From: CAZDHT01 sp964505325
GTDB lineage: Bacteria; Planctomycetota; PUPC01
Assembly (NCBI GenBank): GCA_964505325.1
Contig: CAZDHT010000145.1
Span: forward strand, 1 to 13,252
Length of the DNA: 13,252 bases
Direction: 5' to 3'
The notes beneath the pieces are model-generated. The model was not told the origin of the DNA, searched no databases, and saw only the letters and a program-made list of their open reading frames with translations. Positions 1-6,278 of this stretch are shown here, piece by piece; positions within the stretch are counted from its first letter, which is position 1, and each line of letters starts with the position of its first letter. Position numbers and translations under genes: made by a program.

Positions 1-2
1 CG

Positions 3-389
3 GTCGTCGCCGGGCATTCCATCGTGGGGACCGTGCGCGCCGTCGCCCCGTCCGTCAGCTCCGTGCTCCTGGCGACCAGTCCGGGTTCGAGGTTCGACGG
101 GCAGATCGCCACGACCGGCGAGCGCGGGATTGTTGTCGGGAACGGGGACGGCACGATGAGGATGAAGTACGTCGCCAGAGAGAAGCCCGAACGAGGGGCC
201 GGGGTGGTAGCCCGCGGAAAAGACGGCGTGACGCCGAAGCATTTCCTGCTGGGGATCATCGCCCGCGCGGAGCGGCGGCCCGGCTCGCTCATCTACGACG
301 TCGTGCTGAAGCCGGCGCGCGACCTGGACCGGTTGGTGAGCGTGGTCGCCGTCAAGCCGGTGGTCTCTGCGGCGGACTTTCCGAAATGA
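3..389 (+). CDS. mreC: Rod shape-determining protein MreC, C-terminal part (cut by window start)
   Basis: The open frame enters from the window edge and ends at a TGA at 387-389, so only about the last 128 residues are present. MreC is a periplasmic, membrane-anchored scaffold of the elongasome that links MreB and MreD to the peptidoglycan synthases. The visible part is the C-terminal beta-barrel domain. It has the usual run: a GTVRAV turn, then SSVLLATSPGSRFDGQI, then GERGIVVGNGDG, and near the end PARDLDRLVSVVAV, as in MreC C-termini. The membrane helix and coiled coil must lie upstream of the window. No mreD follows, and the next gene does not encode a membrane protein. The match rests on motif recall. 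The first Met/Val codon in the window is not the true start. Confidence 0.85.
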   Translation, partial: VVAGHSIVGTVRAVAPSVSSVLLATSPGSRFDGQIATTGERGIVVGNGDGTMRMKYVAREKPERGAGVVARGKDGVTPKHFLLGIIARAERRPGSLIYDVVLKPARDLDRLVSVVAVKPVVSAADFPK

Positions 390-443
390 GGGTACAAACT
401 CTGTCCTGCGTGGGACAAGCCGCCCAGCACCGAAGGCCGATGA

Positions 444-656
444 ATGACTGACCGCGCACCCCAAGAGCAGGCCGAAAAGCACAGCATCATGTACCACGCC
501 GCCGCCGACTACGCCGCCAAAAAGCACCTCGACTGGGAACGCCTCAGCTACAACGTCGACCAGACGGTCAGCGAAGACTGGCGCCGCCGCTTCTGGCGCC
601 TGTGGTTCCGCTACCGATGGGTCGAACACGTCATCGTCGAGAAGTTCAGGATCTAA
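444..656 (+). CDS. Hypothetical 70-aa protein, N-terminal part of an interrupted ORF
   Basis: I do not recognise this family. The frame starts at an ATG with a weak AAGG upstream (434-437) and stops at TAA 654-656. It is charged and rich in Tyr, Trp and Arg, with a basic aromatic stretch WRRRFWRLWFRYRWVEH at about residues 46-62. There is no signal peptide or clear membrane segment. Nearly every third codon position is G or C, as in the neighbouring genes, so it is very likely coding. The same frame stays open and coding-like for 80 more codons past the TAA, to 899. The natural product is therefore probably about 150 residues, and this 70-aa piece is its truncated front half. It sits 54 bp after mreC and may be co-transcribed with it. 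Confidence 0.55.
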   Translation: MTDRAPQEQAEKHSIMYHAAADYAAKKHLDWERLSYNVDQTVSEDWRRRFWRLWFRYRWVEHVIVEKFRI

Positions 657-899
657 AAGGGGCCAGAGAGGTTCGTCATCCTCAAGCAGGGCAGGCAGCA
701 CAACCCGGTCCTGGTCAGCCGAGTCGCCGACCGCTTGATGTACGACGCCGGCCTCGAAAACCTCAACATCATTCTGTGGGCCTCCGACTGGGGGCTCGAC
801 CTGGACGAGGTCGTCGCCATACTCAAAAGAATCAACATCAACGACGTCCGCGTGAACGGACAGAGCATCGAACGTCTCTGGGGACGCTTGATTAGCTGA
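657..899 (+). pseudogene. Downstream in-frame half of the interrupted ORF (after TAA at 654-656)
   Basis: Directly after the TAA, the same reading frame continues for 80 codons (KGPERFVILKQG... to ...ERLWGRLIS) to TGA 897-899. Codon third positions are almost all G or C, and the residue mix is protein-like, with Leu, Ile, Val, Asp and Asn. The alternative plus frame over the same bases gives only an Arg/Pro/Gly-rich translation. There is no ATG, GTG or TTG near the beginning. The first candidates are TTG 735 and ATG 738, without a Shine-Dalgarno, and using them would discard 26 coding-like codons. The simplest reading is a single gene, 444-899, with a nonsense change or base-call error. A real split, or readthrough of the TAA, is less likely. 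Other genes here end at TAA (1934, 13248), so the codon is not reassigned. Function is unknown. Confidence 0.5.
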
Positions 900-932
900 T
901 TTCCCTTCCGACCGGTTACGGAGAACTGCACG

Positions 933-1439
933 GTGGACTTCCCGCACGACCCGGATGGCGGGCCCCCCCTCGACGGGCAGGAGGATTCACCCCGGGAAGG
1001 GGACGAGGAGCTCTTCGAGTCCGAGCTCAACATGGAGCGCATCCTCGACTACCTGAACCTCCTCGACGCGACCGATATCGAGCGGTCCGGCTCCTTCGAC
1101 GAGGACAACCAGTCCGTCAACTTCACCCTCTCGCTCGACGACCCGCCCCAGGAGTTTCGCGGATTTGCCTGTTTCGTCAAGGACGCCTGGGTCGACATCT
1201 GCCTCCTTCGGGACTGGTCCACCGACATCCGCGTCAAATTCCGCGACCGCGCCGCCGAGATCATGAACACCATCGGCCTGCACGGAGTCAGCCTGTACTT
1301 CCTGCCCGATGAAGACACCCTCTACATGTGCCACCGCATCTTCAGTGAGGGCTTGAACTTCGACGTCGTCCGCGCCAGCATTTGGTCCCTCGTCAGCGCC
1401 CAGAGCCGCGTCGCCGCGATTCTCGAACGCCAACGTTAG
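933..1439 (+). CDS. YbjN-like / type III chaperone-like small protein
   Basis: This is a 168-aa soluble acidic protein. The GTG start is chosen because a GGAG lies about 8 nt upstream (near 920). ATG 1032 is a possible alternative start that would remove an Asp/Glu/Pro-rich, probably disordered N-terminus (residues 1-33). The rest has the alternating pattern of a YbjN or CesT-type fold: an N-terminal helix (LNMERILDYLNLL), beta strands (SVNFTLSLDD, FRGFACFVKDAWVDICLLRDW), a strand LYFLPDEDTLYMCHRIFSEGLN, and a last helix (FDVVRASIWSLVSAQSRVAAILER). YbjN domains are small alpha/beta modules of poorly known role, linked in some bacteria to motility and stress regulation. The assignment rests on pattern only and is tentative. 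The coding call is strong because third-position G/C is high. It follows the interrupted ORF by 33 bp. Confidence 0.55.
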   Translation: MDFPHDPDGGPPLDGQEDSPREGDEELFESELNMERILDYLNLLDATDIERSGSFDEDNQSVNFTLSLDDPPQEFRGFACFVKDAWVDICLLRDWSTDIRVKFRDRAAEIMNTIGLHGVSLYFLPDEDTLYMCHRIFSEGLNFDVVRASIWSLVSAQSRVAAILERQR

Positions 1440-1689
1440 ACAGCTTCATTCCTGGTGGTCCCATCAAGACGAGCTACTGCTGCGACGCATCAGGAACATC
1501 ACATAAGAAACATTATCGGACGTTACAGATACGCTACCCAACGCGGTCTTGAGTCTTGTTGTGAAATGGCCCGTACATGCCCTTCAGCGGCCGGCCTGTG
1601 GCCACCCAGATTCCTCATGAGGAGGCCAGTAGTCCATGACATTTGACTGTTGGGCAGGAATGACCCACCACGGATGGCCGGCAATTGAA

Positions 1690-1738
1690 TCCGGAGTTGT
1701 GCTCCGGAAAAGGGTCCTGACGCCTTTTGGGTCGGCGT
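1690..1738. repeat. REP-like cluster of adjacent palindromes
   Basis: Three inverted repeats lie side by side. TCCGGAG-TTGTG-CTCCGGA (1690-1708) is a perfect 7-bp stem with a 5-nt loop. AAAAGG-N9-CCTTTT (1708-1728) shares the base at 1708. ACGCC-N9-GGCGT (1720-1738) is followed by TCTTTCG. The core AAAAGGGTCCTGACGCCTTTT resembles intergenic repeats I associate with REP-type elements in large environmental bacterial genomes. That is recall, and only one copy is present here. The last stem with its short T-rich tail could also act as a plus-strand terminator for the YbjN-like gene, though it lies 280 bp past that stop. Confidence 0.35.
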
Positions 1739-1833
1739 TCTTTCGCTTGGCTGAGGTCTTACACCCGGTCTGTTGCAGGGAGCAGACGACGGGGCGGCGC
1801 TGGCCCGTGATTAGCCGATAGGGCGCTTCTGTA

Positions 1834-1852
1834 TCGCGGAATCGTTCCGCGA
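1834..1852. terminator. 8-bp inverted repeat downstream of the DUF4139 gene
   Basis: TCGCGGAA-TCG-TTCCGCGA is a perfect 8-bp stem with a 3-nt loop, 82 bp past the minus-strand stop codon at 1934. No run of T follows on either strand, so it is not a classic intrinsic terminator. It might be a transcript-end stabiliser or a protein-binding palindrome. Confidence 0.25.
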
Positions 1853-1933
1853 CGGGCAGGGCCGTGGACAATCACTGCCTCGACCGTCGGGACGGCTCTC
1901 AGCCTGGCCAGCGCCCTGCCCTGCCCTGCCGGC

Positions 1934-3745
1934 TTACCGCTTGCCCTCCCGCAGTGACCGGTAGAAGTCCTGCTTGAGTTTCTTCTGCACCGTGCTGGCC
2001 TGGTCGCCGCTGATGTGCATGTTCTTGTCGAACTCAAGCGTGAACGAGTACTCGACGATCCGGGCGGTAGTGGCGGCGGACTTGGCCGGCACGGAGATGT
2101 CCCACCGCAGGATGCCGCGCGGCCGGTGGGCGCGCAGGTACTCCGCGTCCGTGCTCAGCTTATCCTTCAACTCGCCCAGGGTCACCCGGATGTCGGCCTT
2201 CGGCACCGGGATGCGGTCTACCGCCCGCACCACGATGGCTTTGTCCGAGTAGTTGTCGAGCACCAGGCGGTATTGGAACACGACGTTGCGGTTCCCGCCC
2301 TGGACGTGTTCCTTCTTCGAGACAAACTCGCGCCACGCCCGCAACTGCGGCTCGATGCCGAACCCGACGGTCAGCTTCTGGCCCCGCGCCACCATCGCCA
2401 CGGTGCCGCTCCCCACGAAGTCGCCGTCCAGGTACACGTTCGAGCGCCCTTCCAGCAGCGACAGGGCGCTGTTGTTGGTCAACTGCGCGTAGCGATACAC
2501 GTACTCGCCGAGCAGCGGCGCCGCCTCGTTGTAAAACGTGGCAGGGAGGGTCAGCTTCTTGATCTCGACCATCTGGCGTTCCCGCCGGCTGGCCAGGCTG
2601 ACCTTGCCCTCGAGCTTGTAGTTGACGCTCAGCCCTCCGCTCGCCTCGCCCATCACCTTCCGCATCAGGTACATATCCGCGGTGGGCGCGATCAGTTCGA
2701 GGCTCTGCGCCTCATTGGCGGCCACGTTCATCTCCCAGTTCGCGTCGATCTGCCGGTCGCGTCCGGCTGACTTCTGGAGCGCCTCCTGCTGGTACCGGAG
2801 CTGCGTTTGCGACGTGCGGTAGCGGCGCTCCATCTCCGCCAGGCCGCCGTACCGGGAAGGTGTCCGGCTCAGCCTGACGAACAGCGGCGCGATACTCGGC
2901 CCGTCCGCCACCATCTGCGCCGCGGCGGTGGACAGCGTGAGTTTGACGTCGTCCCAATCTTCGCCGCTCATCTGCTGGGCGAGGGCGCTGTACTCGACGT
3001 CCACGTTGCGCATATCGCCCTTGGCGCGCAGGTTATACGTCGGCTCCCAGGTCGCGTTGCTGACGAGATAGTGGAGCTGGATGTCGCCCTTCCCGCCGTT
3101 CATTTTTTCGAGGAATACGACGGCCTCGCGGGTGGTCTTCGAATGGCTGCGGGTCAGTTCGTGTCGCTTCCGCTGCAGCAGGGCGAGCTGCTCCTTGAGC
3201 TGGCGCGACGTCTCCGCCAGCGCCAGCGCCTGCTTGGACAGGTCGCCGTGTTTCTGGAAGACCATGTCGGTGATCTTCGCCAGGGTGTCTGCGTTGAGCA
3301 CGCCCTTGGAGAGCTCCACCTTGACCGACGGCGCCACGAACGACTGGAGATTGCCCAGGTAGGACTGGAGCTGGCGGAGCAGCGTCTGTTGGCTCTCGTT
3401 CTCCCGAGTCTTCTTCTCGAGCTCGGCGATCTGGTCGTCCAGTTTGCGCACCTCAGCTTGGGGCGCCTTGCCGGTGGCGAAGGTCCGGAACCGGACCGCC
3501 CGCACCTGCACCCCTTTCCCCGCACTGGCGAACAGGCTCTGGCTCAGCACGCTCTCCGGCAGGTCGGTGACCGTCAACTGCACGGCGCCCGCCGGCGCGT
3601 TGAACGGCACCGCCCGCGTCACCAGCGCCTGGCCGCGATACAGCGTGACCGAATCCACCTTGCCCTTCACCTTGAACTGCTGCGCGCCCTGAGCGCAGGA
3701 CGCCGCGAGTACCACTGCCAATAGCACTACCATGGTTGCACGCAT
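1934..3745 (-). CDS. Exported DUF4139/DUF4140 protein (mucoidy inhibitor MuiA family)
   Basis: This is a 603-aa exported protein. The start at 3745 is set by GGAGG 8 nt upstream and an immediate signal peptide (MRATMVVLLAVVLAASCAQGA). LAASC could also be a lipobox. After it comes the N-terminal DUF4140-like beta domain: VDSVTLYRGQALVTRAV, then LTVTDLPESVLSQSLFASAGKGVQVRAVRF. A long coiled coil follows at about residues 95-215 (heptads with EVRKLDDQIAELEKK and RQLKEQLALLQRKRHEL), then the DUF4139 domain. That domain shows LHYLVSNATWEPTYNLRAKGD and EDWDDVKLTLSTA, and ends in RGILRWDISVPAKSAATTARIVEYSFTLEF. These are hallmarks of the MuiA family, whose molecular role is unsettled. It is monocistronic here, divergent from proB. 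A 28-codon upstream ORF overlaps its ribosome binding region. Confidence 0.88.
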   Translation of the reverse strand: MRATMVVLLAVVLAASCAQGAQQFKVKGKVDSVTLYRGQALVTRAVPFNAPAGAVQLTVTDLPESVLSQSLFASAGKGVQVRAVRFRTFATGKAPQAEVRKLDDQIAELEKKTRENESQQTLLRQLQSYLGNLQSFVAPSVKVELSKGVLNADTLAKITDMVFQKHGDLSKQALALAETSRQLKEQLALLQRKRHELTRSHSKTTREAVVFLEKMNGGKGDIQLHYLVSNATWEPTYNLRAKGDMRNVDVEYSALAQQMSGEDWDDVKLTLSTAAAQMVADGPSIAPLFVRLSRTPSRYGGLAEMERRYRTSQTQLRYQQEALQKSAGRDRQIDANWEMNVAANEAQSLELIAPTADMYLMRKVMGEASGGLSVNYKLEGKVSLASRRERQMVEIKKLTLPATFYNEAAPLLGEYVYRYAQLTNNSALSLLEGRSNVYLDGDFVGSGTVAMVARGQKLTVGFGIEPQLRAWREFVSKKEHVQGGNRNVVFQYRLVLDNYSDKAIVVRAVDRIPVPKADIRVTLGELKDKLSTDAEYLRAHRPRGILRWDISVPAKSAATTARIVEYSFTLEFDKNMHISGDQASTVQKKLKQDFYRSLREGKR

Positions 3746-3749
3746 CGTC

Positions 3750-3836
3750 TCATCCTCCCATAAGCCGGTGTGTTCTGGGATAGTCCGTCCGCCCTGCTGG
3801 AGCGGGCACACCCGCAGACGCCTGTGTCGAAAACAT
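3750..3836 (-). CDS. Possible 28-aa upstream ORF / leader peptide
   Basis: On the minus strand, an AAGGAGGTGA (3850-3841) lies 7 nt before an ATG (3836-3834). This is a near-perfect complement of the 16S rRNA 3' end. The ATG opens a 28-codon frame, MFSTQASAGVPAPAGRTDYP then RTHRLMGG, ending in TGA 3752-3750. The ORF runs over the GGAGG that serves the DUF4139 gene and stops 4 nt before its ATG. That geometry fits translational coupling or a leader peptide. The peptide has no attenuation-type run of one amino acid and no membrane segment. A second ATG only 2 nt after the GGAGG (3841-3839) is in frame with the DUF4139 protein, but it is too close to the ribosome binding site and would add residues before the signal peptide. 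Expression is inferred. Confidence 0.4.
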   Translation of the reverse strand: MFSTQASAGVPAPAGRTDYPRTHRLMGG

Positions 3837-3919
3837 CCCATCACCTCCTTCTCATCTCGACGGCCCGGTGTTGCGGGTTGAAGTACAGCCACATTGTAAC
3901 GACAAACAAACACGTGCGG

Positions 3920-3938
3920 TGTAAAAAGATTGTAAAAA
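3920..3938. repeat. Direct repeat TGTAAAAA with 11-bp period in the divergent region
   Basis: TGTAAAAA occurs at 3920-3927 and 3931-3938, one helical turn apart. A related TTGTAA lies at 3894-3899. This is an AT-rich island between the DUF4139 gene and proB, upstream of the proB -35. It could be an UP-like element or operator, or simply part of the minus-strand promoter. There is no direct evidence for a regulator. Confidence 0.3.
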
Positions 3939-3979
3939 CTCCGTCACGCCCAGCCGACGCAAGAGCGCGCTCCGTTTGC

Positions 3980-4008
3980 TTGACACGGTTGCCTTGCAGC
4001 GCTACGAT
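3980..4008 (+). promoter_or_regulatory. Sigma70-like promoter of proB
   Basis: A perfect -35 TTGACA (3980-3985) is followed after 17 bp by TACGAT (4003-4008). Transcription would start near 4015, leaving a leader of about 35 nt. No good Shine-Dalgarno precedes the proB ATG at 4050. Confidence 0.7.
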
Positions 4009-4049
4009 GCCTCGGCCAAGGTGGCTCTTGAGAATCTGGGCTGACCGCA

Positions 4050-5156
4050 ATGACCCGCAAAGAGTTCCTCGCCGGTGTGAAGCGACTGGTCGTCAAGATC
4101 GGCACGGCCGTGGTGACGACCTCCGACGGCCGGCTCGATCCGCGCCGGGTCGCCACCCTGGCGGAGCAGGTCGATGCTCTGGTGACTGCGGGTTGCCAGG
4201 TTGTGCTGGTGACCTCGGGCGCCATCGGCGCCGGGGTGGGCGAGCTGGGGCTGGCGAAACGTCCGGCCGCCCTCCCCCAGCTTCAGGCGGCCGCGTCGGT
4301 CGGACAGAGCCACCTGATGCGCGCCTATGACGAATCGTTCCGGAAACACGGCCACCACGCCGCGCAAATCCTGCTGACCCGCGAAGACTTCGACGAGCGG
4401 ACGCGTTACCTGAACGTCCGCAACGTGGTCAACGCGCTGTTCGACATGGGGGCCGTCCCGGTCATCAACGAGAACGATGCGGTCAGCGTCGATGAAATCC
4501 GGTTCGGCGATAATGACTTGCTCTCGGCTCTGGTCGCCTCGCTGCTCGGCGCCGACCTGCTCATCCTTTTGTCGGTCGTCGACGGCCTGCTGGGCAGGGG
4601 CAGGCAGGTCATTCCCGCCGTGGAAAGCGTCACCGACGAGATCCGGGCGCTTGACCTCGGCACGAAGACCGCCCGGGGCACCGGCGGCATGGGCTCGAAG
4701 ATCGAGGCCGCCGCCATAGTCACGCACGCGGGCCAAGGCGCCATCATCGCGAACGGCACGACGCCCGACGTGCTGGCGCGAATCATGCGGGGCGAGGAGC
4801 TGGGCACGTTCTTCGTGCCGCAGCCGCGCCGGACCCGCAGCCGGAAGCGCTGGTTTGCGGCGCGGACGACGCGCGGCACCATCAGAGTCGACGATGGCGC
4901 GAAGCGCGCACTGGTCCGCGGCGGCAAGAGCCTGCTACCTTCCGGTGTCGTGTCAGTGTCGGGACCGTTTCAAAAGGGCGACACGGTGAAGATAGCCGGG
5001 CCTGACGGCAAGGCGTTTGCGTACGGCCTCACCAATCTGTCGGCCGCCGACCTCGGCAGAGTCTGCGGCATGAAGAGTCATCAGGTCCGGCGGACCCTGG
5101 GCGGCGTCGTATACGACGAGGTGGTACATCGCGACAACATGTTGATACGGGAATAG
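4050..5156 (+). CDS. proB: Glutamate 5-kinase
   Basis: This 368-aa cytoplasmic enzyme phosphorylates L-glutamate to gamma-glutamyl phosphate, the first step of proline synthesis. The amino acid kinase domain fills about residues 1-265. It shows RLVVKIGTAVV (Lys16), LVTSGAIGAGV, the glutamate-binding INENDAV (139-145), FGDNDLLSALVA and the nucleotide-loop GTGGMGSK (210-217). A C-terminal PUA domain follows at about 275-360 (RGTIRVDDGAKRALVRGGKS, LPSGVVSVSG, FQKGDTVKI). The length and two-domain layout match the usual bacterial form. An in-frame stop at 4029-4031 limits any upstream extension. The promoter is directly upstream, but the Shine-Dalgarno is poor. proA is not in the window. Two genes follow closely on the same strand (gaps of 19 and 28 bp), suggesting a three-gene operon. 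PUA-containing ProB is often feedback-inhibited by proline, which is family knowledge not tested here. Confidence 0.96.
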   Translation: MTRKEFLAGVKRLVVKIGTAVVTTSDGRLDPRRVATLAEQVDALVTAGCQVVLVTSGAIGAGVGELGLAKRPAALPQLQAAASVGQSHLMRAYDESFRKHGHHAAQILLTREDFDERTRYLNVRNVVNALFDMGAVPVINENDAVSVDEIRFGDNDLLSALVASLLGADLLILLSVVDGLLGRGRQVIPAVESVTDEIRALDLGTKTARGTGGMGSKIEAAAIVTHAGQGAIIANGTTPDVLARIMRGEELGTFFVPQPRRTRSRKRWFAARTTRGTIRVDDGAKRALVRGGKSLLPSGVVSVSGPFQKGDTVKIAGPDGKAFAYGLTNLSAADLGRVCGMKSHQVRRTLGGVVYDEVVHRDNMLIRE

Positions 5157-5175
5157 AAACGGGACGGAGACGGCG

Positions 5176-5412
5176 ATGACACATGACGCGAAAGAGGCGA
5201 GAAAGCTCTTCGGAGAGATGGCAGTCCACAAGGGCTACTGCTCTCGCAAGGATGTTGAGAAGGCCCTGGAGATCCAGAACGAGTTGACCGAGACGGGCCA
5301 GACGCCCAAGATGCTCGGGCTCATCATGCTTCAGGAGGCCATGATCGACAACTCGCAGTTCATCGACCTCCTCAAGGAGCTCGATCACCTCGTCCACGAC
5401 GCAGACTTGTGA
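5176..5412 (+). CDS. 78-aa helical protein, MshEN/GspE N-domain-like repeats
   Basis: I do not know a named family for this small soluble protein. The ATG has a GGAG about 6 nt upstream. The sequence reads as two related helical units. The first is FGEMAVHKGYCSRKDVEKALEIQ (about residues 12-34). The second is LGLIMLQEAMIDNSQFIDLLKEL (about 47-69), joined by a Glu/Thr/Gly/Pro linker. This resembles the LGELLVEKGLITEEQLEEAL half-repeats of type II secretion/pilus ATPase N-terminal domains (MshEN, some of which bind cyclic di-GMP). It lacks any ATPase part. The relation is by pattern only, and a regulatory or scaffold role is speculation. It lies between proB and the PHP phosphatase with short gaps, so it is probably co-transcribed. 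Confidence 0.7.
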   Translation: MTHDAKEARKLFGEMAVHKGYCSRKDVEKALEIQNELTETGQTPKMLGLIMLQEAMIDNSQFIDLLKELDHLVHDADL

Positions 5413-5440
5413 CCGCACGGCCGGCCCCCGAGGATAGAGC

Positions 5441-6277
5441 TTGACCGGGAACGCGGAACCGACCACTCCCCTGCCCTATCGCGCCGATTACCACCTCCAC
5501 ACGAAGTGGTGTAATCATGCGGCGGGCGACATGCGCGATTATGTCGAGGCTGCCATGGCGCGCGGATTGACCGAGATCGGCTTCGCCGCCCATATGCCCA
5601 TCACCATTCCCATCCCGGAGAAGCTCTACCTCACGGAAGAAGAGATGGCCCTGTACGCAGATGAGGCCCGCCGCCTGCAAGACGAATACGCGGGCCGGAT
5701 CAACATCCTCATCGGGGGCGAGTGTGACTTCGCGCCCGGTCAGGAAGGCGAGATCGAGGCCGCCATCAACGCACATTCCTTTGACTACCTGCTCGGCGCC
5801 ATCCACTTCATCGACGGCTGGGGCCACGACAGCCCGATGTACAAGGCCCGGTGGGAGACGGAGAACGTGGGAGCCGTCTACCGCCGGTACTACGAGTTGC
5901 TCGCCCAGGCCGCCCGGAGCGGCTACTTCGACATCGTCAGCCACTTCGACCTGGTGAAGAAATTCGGCTACCGTCCGGCAGAAGACATCCGCGACGCCGA
6001 AGCTGCCGCGGCCGACGCCGTCGCGGATGCCGGCCTGACCGTCGAGATCAACACCGCGGGCCGCGACAAGCCGGTCGGGGAGCAATATCCGTCCGAGGGA
6101 ATCCTGCGGCTGCTGCGCGAGCGAGATGTGCCTATCTGCTTTGGCTCCGACGCGCACGCGCCGGGCGAGGTGGGCCGCCACTTCGCCGACGCGCGTCGGC
6201 TGGCGCGCTCAGTCGGTTGGGGGACGGTGGCGCGCTATCGGTCCCGCCAGCGTGTCGAAGAGCCACTCTATCTCTGA
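5441..6277 (+). CDS. hisK: PHP-family histidinol-phosphatase (HisJ/HisK type)
   Basis: This 278-aa metallo-phosphoesterase likely converts L-histidinol phosphate to L-histidinol, the penultimate stage of histidine synthesis. The start is a TTG at 5441 with GAGG about 7 nt upstream. No ATG occurs before the first PHP motif. PHP-domain metal ligands are all visible: DYHLHT (His18, His20), GFAAHMP (His51), GGECDF (Glu94), GAIHF (His122), VSHFDLVKKFG (His168) and FGSDAHAPGEVG (Asp237, His239). The VEINTAGRDKP segment and the HFDLVKKFG motif are typical of the HisJ family. Length matches the usual 265-280 residues. It is the last gene of the proB cluster, and its stop lies 1 bp from that of the convergent lipoprotein gene. 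Other PHP phosphoesterases with different substrates are possible; no other his gene is nearby. Confidence 0.87.
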   Translation: MTGNAEPTTPLPYRADYHLHTKWCNHAAGDMRDYVEAAMARGLTEIGFAAHMPITIPIPEKLYLTEEEMALYADEARRLQDEYAGRINILIGGECDFAPGQEGEIEAAINAHSFDYLLGAIHFIDGWGHDSPMYKARWETENVGAVYRRYYELLAQAARSGYFDIVSHFDLVKKFGYRPAEDIRDAEAAAADAVADAGLTVEINTAGRDKPVGEQYPSEGILRLLRERDVPICFGSDAHAPGEVGRHFADARRLARSVGWGTVARYRSRQRVEEPLYL

Positions 6278-6278
6278 T

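Larger units (their letters stand above)
1440..1933. other. Gene-free stretch with several palindromes
   Basis: I see no credible gene in these roughly 490 bp. The open frames on both strands lack the third-position G/C bias seen in the flanking genes. Visible structures are a 12-bp perfect palindrome TCCTCATGAGGA (1612-1623), a hairpin with the stem TCCGGAG (1690-1708), an AAAAGG/CCTTTT palindrome (1708-1728), a small hairpin ACGCC/GGCGT (1720-1738), and an 8-bp stem with a 3-nt loop (1834-1852). There are also three tandem GCCCT units (1913-1927), just past the end of the DUF4139 gene. The region lies between convergent genes (stops at 1439 and 1934), so terminators are expected. None of the hairpins has a clean T-tract. 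Confidence 0.5.

Noticed and set aside
602..895. A 97-codon plus-strand frame overlapping the interrupted ORF
   Set aside because: The translation is Arg/Pro/Gly/His-rich. The alternative frame over the same bases has strong GC3 bias and normal composition.
1612..1623. 12-bp perfect palindrome TCCTCATGAGGA
   Set aside because: It has no nearby promoter or start codon to regulate. One palindrome of this length in 13 kb is weak evidence for an operator.
1584..1871. A 95-codon minus-strand frame in the gene-free region
   Set aside because: It lacks third-position G/C bias, has no ribosome binding site and runs through the palindromes at 1690-1738. It is better explained as non-coding repeat sequence.
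1912..1930. Three tandem GCCCT units past the DUF4139 stop
   Set aside because: It is too short and simple to interpret. Such microrepeats arise by slippage in GC-rich DNA.
2807..3724. A 305-codon plus-strand frame inside the DUF4139 gene
   Set aside because: It is antisense to a gene with signal peptide, ribosome binding site and both family domains, and its composition is Arg/Leu/His-rich.
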